Below are positions 55,561 through 64,000 of a stretch of 64,000 bases of DNA, piece by piece; within the stretch, counting starts at the first letter, position 1; each line of letters opens with the position of its first letter. The position numbers and the translations under genes are program-made. Location of the stretch: contig JAGFNK010000005.1 in NCBI GenBank assembly GCA_025769875.1, forward strand, positions 248,001 through 312,000, read 5' to 3'. The notes under the pieces are model-generated. The model did no database searches, was not told the DNA's origin, and worked only from the letters and a program-made list of their open reading frames with translations. Origin of the DNA: Russula earlei. Lineage: Eukaryota > Basidiomycota > Agaricomycetes > Russulales > Russulaceae.

Positions 55561-56140
55561 TCATCGGATCTCGCAGCAGCAAGTGTAACCGGCAATATGT
55601 GTATATGTATCTATCACCTGCCAGGTATTCTAAGGATGGCATGGGGTCGTGGAAGGGCTTGCTATCATTCGTAAGGCAAGCCATACAATCGTGAAGTCAT
55701 TCGAATGTTCCGACTACGATGTAGGACAGACAAGTAACGTTTAGATGAGTCGTGAAGTTTCCCGTACCCGAGAGTGGAGAGAGAGGAACAAGATCACGCG
55801 TGCAAAGCGACGGCTGAACTCCGCGAGTGCGAACAAGAAGGCGATTGGGGTGTTGTTGACGACGCATTGCCGAAAGGATTGACGCGAACGAGTTGAGATA
55901 ATGCGCAAAGACGCGGAAGATGTTGGCATTCAGAGAGGCAACAGACTGCCTTTAGATACGTAGACCGAAACTAAGGAAGCTGTCCGACGAGTATCGACGG
56001 GTGAGAGACAGAGGCGAGGCGAGACAAGAGTTGACGTCGTATGTAGAGGGTGCGGGAAACGAAACCTGTCGTGCTGATGAGATCGTAGCATCAAAGGTAA
56101 ACGAGTCTGCAGGTGAAGGTGAAGTAACAAATGGAAGATG

Positions 56141-56190
56141 AAAGCGGAAAGCGGAAAGCGGAAAGCGGAAAGCGGAAAGCGGAAAGCGGA
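56141..56190. repeat. Heptamer tandem repeat (AAAGCGG)7
   Basis: Seven perfect copies of AAAGCGG in a row. Confidence 0.9.
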
Positions 56191-57450
56191 AGCCGAATAC
56201 ATCGTTCCTCCCAGTCCAAAGAGTGTTGAACCCTCCGACTACGAGTCCGCGAGATGGCGGCGACGCGGCGAGGACGATGGCGCGAGCGTTGAGGGCAGGG
56301 AGCCCTTGCGTCCGACGAGAGATGACGACAGCGACGGAAACGAGTGCGTCATGCAGGTCCGCGCGCGGCAGCGCGACGAGGGTGAGGATCGGACCTCGAG
56401 GGAAAGTTGAAAGGCGGTCGACGAGGGCGAGAAAGCAGCACGTCAGGGGCTCTTTGAAACCACTACCAGGTGCGGATTTCCCACGGTAAACCGGGAAGCG
56501 AAGACGAGTCTTGCTGATGAGCTGAGTCCACTCGCCTAATGGGAAAAACCAGCTGAGGCTCCCCTCACGCCCTGTTCCTAAATCACAAGACGGACCACTC
56601 AACCTACACATTCAAAGGACCCCCTACATCTCATGCCCACTAAGAGTACACCCGCCGTAAACCTGTCAACGCGTCAACCCTCCCTTCGCATACCCCACAC
56701 GGAATGCCACCGTACTACTACACATATGCCACCATGAGGCACCTCCAATTCCTGACCCGAAACTTTCTTAAACTCAGATTCCCTTTGTTCCCCTTGTGAC
56801 AAACATACGTGCTGGTAGTGCATCGAGTGGGACGTGGGATGCCGTGACCCTTTCCTTCTAACGTGGCTTAGGATGTCAATGTTGTCATGTCAATCCAGTC
56901 CGCTTGACCGACATCAAATTATTGATCGTCAACGACTTGATCGGGCAGACTGTAAGCAAGTACGTGATGAATCCATAAATAGCACAATTATCAGCGGGAA
57001 AAATATTCATTCACAGATGTATGTACGAACTGCCGGCCTTGCATGTCCTACATACAAGGTAGAATATGCGTGTCACGCAGAGGGGAAACAGGCGCTAAGA
57101 TGGTCGAACATCGCTATCCGCCCTACATTGGCACAGACCAGTTATATGAGTGGCTTGGCTGCAATTTGACTTGAGGTGCGGTATGAAGGAATTTGATGGG
57201 GAAGAAAAGCTGAGCCTTAAATAGAAGCAAGGTGCGTGGGAAAGAGCGCGTCGCTACTAACTAAGATCAAATCTGTAGGCTGAGCCGGGCAAAGTCATCA
57301 CCTCACCCCATCCCCAAAGATGCCAATTACCCGACCCTCTCTTTGCCTCGCTTGCCCTCACCTGCCCCTCAGTCCGCGGTCCTCACCCCCCTCCCACATC
57401 GCCTCTGCTGCAGGCACCTCCTTCCTTTTATTTAATCCCTTTCCTTTTCT

Positions 57451-59486
57451 ATGCGCCCTTTTGCCCTCCTCGTCCTCCTTTTACCCGCCCTATCTCTCGC
57501 CCAGGACGGCAGTGTCAGTGGGGCGACCTCTAGCGCCGCCGCTGCCGGATATTCTTGCGACCCTACAGTATGCAAGCTCCCCGCTTGCAATTGTGCTAGC
57601 ACGAGCCCACCAGGCGGTCTTAGCCCCGTAATTATTATTTTCCCCCTTCGTCGTCCCAACTCTTTGCTGTTCCCCTGTGTGGGTTGTGCCTGCTCACAAT
57701 ACCGTCTTGATTGGTTTCCCATTGGCGTGGCTTCTGATTTTTACTCGTTGGCAGAGCGAGGTTCCCATGTTCATCGTCTACACTGCGGACGATGCCGTCC
57801 AATCCTACACCCTCGATTCCGTCAACCAGTTCCTTGCTCATCGCAAAAATCCGAATGGCTGTCAGCCCAAAATGTCATACTATGTCTCCCTAAATTATAC
57901 CAATTATACCCTCGTTACCGACTGGTACGTCGCCGGTAACGAGATCGCCGACCACACGTATGTCATCGTCGTCATTTTCCATTTCGTCCGTTACCTGGTC
58001 TTCCTGACCCCTTCCATAGCATGACCCATGTCGGTTTACCACCCAACAACGAAATCGATGGAAACCTCATAGCTCTCAACGCCCTTGCTGGCATCCCTCT
58101 TTCGGCCATCAGTGGCTTCCGAGCACCCTATCTAAATTTCTCCAATGAAACCCTGACCCATCTGGCTGCCGCTGGCTTCACCTATGATACGAGTGCGACC
58201 GCATCGATTCCTGTTACAGCAAATTATACGGACGCCTTTTGGCCGTACACCCTTGATTACGGATTGGCAAACAATTGTCTTACAAATATCGGCGTGTGCC
58301 ATGGACAGCCAAAGCTCCCCGGTTTTTGGGAGGTCCCCATGTATGCCCTCTTCGACAGTCGTGGTCAGAGCGGCATCCACCTCATGGATCCTTGGCTGTG
58401 GGTGTTGTCATGTTCTCAATTCCCAATAACCCTTGATTAACATGTTCTACCAGCGACTCTGCGAACGGTGGAACCACGGTCGACGATAACGCGACTTTAG
58501 CGTACATGCAAAGCACTTTCATGGCACACTATAACGGCAATCGTCAACCATTTGGACTTTATACTCACCCTATTCATACCGCGGTGCGGAGTCACCGCCT
58601 TCTTTGCCTCCCTTTTCTTATCGCTTCTTCCAGACCACATATCCTGGTGTCCAGGTACCGCTATCCACCATCAACATGATAAACGCATTCCTAGATTGGG
58701 CGCAAGTGCAGGCGGGGGGTGTGTTATTTTCCATTACGTGTTTGTCTGACCGCTATCTTATTTGGGTGCACCAGTGTGGATTGTTTCGACGGAACAACTA
58801 TTATCCTGGGTCCAGAACCCAGTCCCCCTCTCCCAGTTAAATTCGTTCGAGCCCCTTAAATGCTCAACGCCACAGGTCAATGCGTCAATATGTGATGGCA
58901 TTCCTGCTAATGAGCATGGTCTACTCGATCTTTGCGCCTTCTCCGATTTTCCATTCTTCACATGTGTAAGTTGAGAGAGATCATTCTGATTACCTTTCTG
59001 ATAAATTTATAATTATAGTATGGCTGTCCTGTAACGGAGCCTACTCCTGATAACCCTAACCCGGTACAGGTTACCTCAAACGGTCAGCAGCCTCGCGAAC
59101 GCCGTAAGTAGCTCTTTACCCATCACTCCATGTGTAGGTGACGCGCTAGTCTAGTGCCTGCAAATTGTTCCACCCCTTGGTGGGATCCCATCGCCGGAAA
59201 ATGCCTCTGTACCGGGTCCAGTTGCCAATTCCAGGACAATTCACGCCCTATCGGGGTAAGCTTTCCTCCTCTACGTTTAGCCTGGCTGAATATTTATCCA
59301 CTGTAGCCTAATGGCGCGAATCTCACTGGTGGTGGTTTCGGCGGTAACGTCTCATCGCCGTCCGCGTCAGCCACTTTCGTGCCGTTCAATGGTAACGCGG
59401 CCCCGATCTTTCCCATTGGCACTTGGCCGGCAATCATGCTTGGAGTCTTTGGGGTTGTATGCGGATTATATACAGTTCAGGTCTGA
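57451..59486 (+). CDS. Secreted polysaccharide deacetylase (chitin deacetylase-like)
   Basis: Nine exons: 57451-57627, 57755-57957, 58020-58397, 58454-58583, 58634-58718, 58775-58965, 59019-59103, 59155-59255, 59307-59486, giving 509 residues. A signal peptide (LLVLLLPALSLAQDG) is followed by a Cys-rich start and the NodB-type deacetylase fold. Motif 1 reads VYTADDAVQS instead of the usual TFDD, keeping two Asp. Motif 2 is the metal-binding HTMTHVG, completed across an intron. Motif 3 is SGFRAPYLNF. Later LYTHPIHTA carries the expected His. A Cys-rich tail and a hydrophobic C-terminus (GTWPAIMLGVFGVVCGLY) suggest membrane or GPI anchoring. Likely acts on chitin in the wall; substrate not proven. 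Confidence 0.87.
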
Positions 59487-59778
59487 TGCGAGTCCAATAA
59501 CTTTTGGATAGACGTATAGGCCTGTATCAACAGACGACCATCGTGACCAGACTCTCATTCTTTTATGTCCGCCACGAGTCGCATGGACTTTGTCTCATTT
59601 ATTTCGGTCTTCGGCATCAATAGCATCACTATTCCACAATTGGTTCTTTGTACGAGAATTCCCTGTATCGGTGATCATGGGACGTTGCACGAGAACAGGG
59701 GGCATTCTGCATTGCCATTGTAAAGCTTATAACAGAATACAAGCTAAAGGCATGAAAAGGAATCTTCCCACGTCATCT

Positions 59779-60425
59779 TTAGATGGTAGTCTCATATCGT
59801 ACAGGCACAATGGTTTGTGGGGTGTTGTTCACAACAGAAACGGTATGCGCCCCGCGGGGGAGCACTGGAACTCGCCTCAAGTTAACGCGCTCTACCAAGA
59901 AAAGGAATGAGTGTACGAATATACGGGGTTGTCATTCAAAGAACGTACCGCCTTTAGCCTTGGCCTCCACGTGAGCGTCATGATTGCGCTTCACTCTGTC
60001 CAAGAACTCCTGCCGACATTTGGAATGGCGAATATGTTCGACACGGATGTTCACGCGCTTTTCGATGTAGCGGTTGCCGACGATCTTGTTGACGATGACA
60101 CCAACGGCATGGGGGGTGACATTGTACACGATTCCGGTCCGCCTGTGAGGTGACATTAGAGGACTGGGCGGTCTGTGAAGGTAACGAAGACGGACCCGTG
60201 GTAAAACTTGTGAGGCATGCCCTTTTGTTGTGCCGCGTTTGCCTTGATGTCGACGATATCCCCGACGCGGTATGGAATCAAGAAGGTCGCAATTTTGACA
60301 TGACCATGTTCTGCGCAAGCCAGGTTTCATATTCTATATTGCAGAGCAGGAACGGAATATGCACCTTTGAAGCCTCTCTTGAACATATGACGCGTACGCG
60401 CCCTGTATCCGTAGGAGTGCGGCAT
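59779..60425 (-). CDS. RPL21: 60S ribosomal protein eL21
   Basis: Exons on the minus strand: 60365-60425, 60196-60310, 59949-60142, 59779-59891, giving 160 residues, the same length as the yeast protein. It starts MPHSYGYRARTRHMFKRGFK, continues EHGHVKIATFLIPYRVGD and GRTGIVYNVTPHAVGVIV, and ends VPVRYETTI. All four junctions are GT-AG and in phase. Confidence 0.97.
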
Positions 60426-60694
60426 TTATAGAACTTTTAAAAAGACGTAGATTTATAAGCAAGAAAGTACACGAAATTTATGGAGAATACGTACGATCGT
60501 TGGAGAGGGGGTCTGCTTGAGCGAGGCACGGAGAAAGTGAGCAGCAACTGACGATGGACTACCGGGTCTTGCCGAGTGGCTGCAGTTACCTGTATAGTTG
60601 TTGGCCGCGGCCGCGCAAACCTTGTATTGATCGTGTCTGAGCCCCTCCACCTCGAGCGAGTAGGCGTCGTCCCCATCCCCAAAAGTGAAGAGTA
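60426..60694. promoter_or_regulatory. Shared divergent promoter of RPL21 and RPS9
   Basis: 269 bp between two divergent ribosomal protein start codons. Such pairs are normally co-regulated. No specific factor site was identified with confidence. Confidence 0.6.
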
Positions 60695-61537
60695 ATGCCC
60701 AGGTAACAGTAACACAACGCCTAACGCATAGTTTCTGACGCGTCACATACAGGGCCCCGAGGAACCACTCCAAGACGTAAGCAGTTTATCATACAAGATC
60801 CACTTCGGTGGAGGGATACACGACGCTGATCACAGCCGTGCCCCATGCATATGTGTATAGTTACAAGGTCCCCCGTCGACCTTTCGGATCCGCACGTCTC
60901 GATGCCGAGCTGAAGGTTCGCACCCCATGCCTATTCTTGCACGTTCTTTTTAGCCTCACGTGCAATGAAACAGCTCGCAGGCGAGTACGGGCTCCGCAAC
61001 AAGCGTGAGATCTGGCGTATCGCTCTTATTCTCTCAAAAATCCGTCGTGCCGCTCGTGAGCTGCTCAAGCTCGACGACAAAGACCCAAAACGTCTGTTCG
61101 AGGGCAATGCGCTCATCCGTCGGCTTGTGCGCATCGGCGTACTCGACGAGACGCGCATGCGACTTGATTACGTGCTCGCTCTCAAGATCGAAGACTTCTT
61201 GGAACGCCGCCTGCAAACGCAGGTATTCAAGCTTGGCCTCGCGAAGAGCATCCACCATGCGCGAGTTTTGATCAGACAACGTCACATCCGGTGCGGCTTG
61301 TTCCTAACATCCTCGGCTCATCGGCTAATGATCTGATCGTTTCACATGTACCACTACAGAGTAGGAAAGCAAATCGTGAACGTCCCCTCATTTGTGGTCC
61401 GCCTTGACTCCCAAAAACACATTGACTTCGCCCTCACATCGCCATACGGAGGGGGTCGCCCTGGTCGTGTGAAGCGCAAGCGCGCGGCAGCGGCGGCCAA
61501 GAAGGAAGAAGGCGGTGATGAGGAGGAAGAAGAATAG
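60695..61537 (+). CDS. RPS9: 40S ribosomal protein uS4
   Basis: Five exons: 60695-60702, 60753-60776, 60861-60915, 60974-61290, 61360-61537, giving 193 residues. The first two exons are tiny (8 and 24 nt) and spell [11 protein letters not shown], which continues [18 protein letters not shown]. The S4 RNA-binding domain follows ([20 protein letters not shown]), then [15 protein letters not shown] and the usual Arg/Ala/Glu-rich tail. All introns are GT-AG with matching phases. Confidence 0.96.
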
Positions 61538-61741
61538 ATGTTATGATTGATGCATGGCTTCTTTCTTCTTTTGATAAAAAAAATAATAAATATTTTCTCT
61601 AAACGATGAAACGTGTGAAACGTTAACTTTAAATGGGCGAACCCGTTGAAATGCGGTCGATGCTCAGTCACGACCTCTGCTTTCACCGTGCCTCAGCCTT
61701 TCCTCAGCTCAGCCCAGTCACAGTTCCTTCACGCTGTCTGC

Positions 61742-64000
61742 ATGTCCCAGCAGTCCATTCTTTTAACTCCTTCGGCTTCAGTAGAAAGACTTGCCCGCTG
61801 GAATGATGCCACAGATCCCTCTGACCTGGAGGACCCTCCTCAATTAGAACAAGTAGACCAGACAGTGCCTGATACTCTCAAGGCGGACGGCGTGCCAGAT
61901 GTAGACAAGGCGAACCGCTCGCCGATACTAGAATCGACCCCTACTGGCCCATCCCCAACATCTGGCAGTCCTCCCGTGATCATTCGCGATTCAGCCAGCT
62001 TGCATAACCTTCCTGTTGTTCAGGTGACCCCCCCGCAGCACCCTCCATCGCGACCTCAAGCCCCGGATATCCCTTCTCAAAGTGACGATGATGGCGCGGA
62101 CGTCGTATCGAGAAGCGCCCAGTCAAGTGCCAGCACACAGCTCCCTTCGCGACGAAGAAGCATCAGATCGCGCTCAACCCTGGACGTGCGTCCGTCGTGT
62201 TGTTATGCTTTTCACTAAGCGTCTCACGCCTCATTTCTGTGTAAACATAGGGTCGATCCTCCAACCGCCTCTCGGGGTTTTTTTCCCATTTGATGCATCG
62301 GCGTGACAATGTGCCGCCCCCATCTGGTGCCGTGACACATCAAGAGTCGACAAATACGCCCGAAGGCTCTGCGCTTCCCTCTAGGGAATCTTCCCCTCTG
62401 CCGATTCCCAGGCCTTCCACTCCTCCACCCCCGTTGCCGTCCCCGTCCTTAACTGAACTGGGCCTCTCTTTATCCATTCTTACCGAACGCTTGGCACCCT
62501 CTCATTTCAGCACCCCACCGACCAGTGGTGCTTTTCTAGCTCCCCATTACCTTCTCCTTTGCCATGCTCAAGGTCTGGACGTGTTACCACTGGTCTCGCC
62601 TCCCGCGCCGGTGCCATATGCCTTGATCCGCCGCGTTAGTTTCAAAAGCGTTGTCGTGATGGAACACCGAGGTGTTCTCGTGGCCATTTCTGGCCGTCGC
62701 GACGGAGTGCGCGTTTACGCCCTCGATGAGATAAAAAAGGCTGTTGAATGGCGCCTAGATGTCGAGATTCGCCGTGCACGAGAGAAGTTACGCAGAGAAG
62801 AAGCAAAGCGCCCCCCACCTAGGGATGCTATACCAAGTGACATATTCTCTCTTGAGAAAACGACCATCTCCCACTCGAATTTGCGCCGTTCCCCTTCTGC
62901 AGGTGCTACGTTCTCTTCTTCTAGGAAGGGGTCTCAACCCAAAAAAGCCAAGACGCCTCCGCAGACCCCTATCCAGCCTACATGTCCTCCCGCTGCTATA
63001 GGTCATCTACCATTGGGCCCTCCCCCCGCTTACAGGAGCGGGAGCGCATCCCCACCTCGGCACCTGCTGAGACAAAATTCTACCCCATCTGTTCGTGCAA
63101 CCCGTGGCCGGAGTACGTCTGTCAATGATGTATTGAGAGGCACGGTCTCCCGGCGAGCAACTGAAATCATTGAGCTGGACAACAACCGCGTTGCAGATGC
63201 GAAAGATGATTGGATGGAAGAATCCCATAGTGATGACGAGGCGATCAATGTGGTCGCAGCTGGTGCAACCGGTAGCCAAGCTTTAGACGAACGGACAAGC
63301 TCGATGGTGGCAGCGGAGTCAACAGCTAGCAACGCCTCAGGTCTGGATGGGGCGGCTTCACGCAATGCTCGACCCCTTTCGACGACGACCCTTACACCGG
63401 CGAGGTTTCGTCGAGCATCACGCCAGTCTGACCTTGACCCCTCTGATCCCCGTCCATCCATACCTCCATCTCCTACACCCACCCTCCTTACTCTCCGACA
63501 GGCGCTTGCAACGTCCCCGGCAACGGGTGCTAGTCATGGGATGATTTCGAGAGGTCCACGACTCACGAACTCCCAAATTCAGGACCAGGATCCCGATGAC
63601 GATGACGAGAACGAGAATCGGGGTAGTGCGCCCATCAATGAACCCATATCCTTCGCGCAAGCTCTGCTGGAGAGCCGCCTACCAGAATTGCCGCCACTTG
63701 GCACGCGTCTTCCCCAACAGGCTATTCTCATCACACAGTCACAACCTGTTGCCACAGGTGAGGAGGATGTACCCAGCAGCCCTGTCTCCTCGAACATGCC
63801 GAGCAACCCCACTAGGACGAGTAATGATACACTTGCCAGCAGGCGTCGTAGGCGACGATGGTCAGTGTTAGATGGGATCTTCACTGGGCCCGTTGGGCAA
63901 CTTGATGGGCAGACTCCGACGACACCATCGCCTCGGGATTCTCAAGATATTCGAATACAGGGTGGACGACCCGATCAGCGATCACATTCCTCGTCCAGAT
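61742..64000 (+). CDS. Large Ser/Pro-rich protein, possibly with a CNH-like segment (cut by window end)
   Basis: Exon 1 61742-62185, intron 62186-62250, exon 2 from 62251 open to the end of the window, so the protein is over 730 residues and incomplete. Most is disordered and Ser/Pro-rich. One folded segment near 62.5-62.8 kb has LIRRVSFKSVVVMEHRGVLV, RDGVRVYALDEIKKAVEWRL and then a basic helix; this resembles the start of a citron-homology (CNH) propeller, but I am not certain. An in-frame ATG at 61646 is an alternative start. Confidence 0.65.

Larger units (their letters stand above)
54264..57450. other. Long region without a supported gene
   Basis: 3.2 kb. A plus-strand open frame at 54454-54636 and fragments at 54825-55560 (one reads DSVQNVIALLSDLRDAWDNY) could be remains of a host gene, but no family is recognised and splicing is unclear. 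A minus-strand frame at 55952-56611 is driven by a heptamer repeat. The last 150 bp should hold the deacetylase promoter. Confidence 0.45.

Noticed and set aside
55952..56611. 219-residue minus-strand frame with FRFPLSAFRFPLSAF repeats
   Set aside because: The repeats come from the AAAGCGG array; no family similarity.

Overview
The window is nuclear DNA of a basidiomycete fungus, most likely an agaricomycete. The evidence is dense short genes with many 43-127 nt GT-AG introns, fungal proteins whose exons splice in frame across those introns (class I myosin, MetAP2, riboflavin synthase, UTP13, eL21, uS4), and several transposon families of basidiomycete type. No tRNA, rRNA or CRISPR array was found.

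Layout. 1-5.3 kb is transposon debris: a truncated Copia gag with a 5' LTR (1.1-2.66 kb) that carries a solo LTR in its leader, then a short non-autonomous Copia (2.87-5.35 kb) ending 240 bp before the myosin start codon. 5.6-32.3 kb is a host gene block: MYO1, an unknown coiled-coil protein, RIB5, a single-pass membrane protein, an unknown protein, a forkhead factor with AT-hooks, UTP13, an aminodeoxychorismate lyase, an NBR1/p62-like autophagy receptor, an alpha/beta hydrolase, MetAP2 and an SCI1-like protein. 32.3-49.1 kb is a nested transposon island: a dead MULE split by a solo LTR, a DDE transposase whose last intron carries a 962-bp LTR, two foldback MITEs one inside the other, and a recent non-autonomous Copia with identical LTRs. 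Inside the island sits one two-exon gene for a repeat-rich secreted protein. 49.3-64 kb returns to host genes: a GON7-like protein, a methyltransferase cleanly split by a 2.2-kb terminal-inverted-repeat element, a homeobox factor, a polysaccharide deacetylase, the divergent ribosomal protein pair RPL21/RPS9, and an unfinished gene running off the end.

The host genes are mostly unrelated housekeeping functions. Recurring arrangements are short divergent promoters (MetAP2/SCI1-like, lyase/NBR1-like, RPL21/RPS9). Between 20.5 and 27.1 kb several genes show single-base frame breaks, which suggest sequence errors or early decay. The strongest observations are the precise target-site duplications that let the insertion history be read: AGCAG, ATCTG, CTAGG, ATTTT, TAA and TA.
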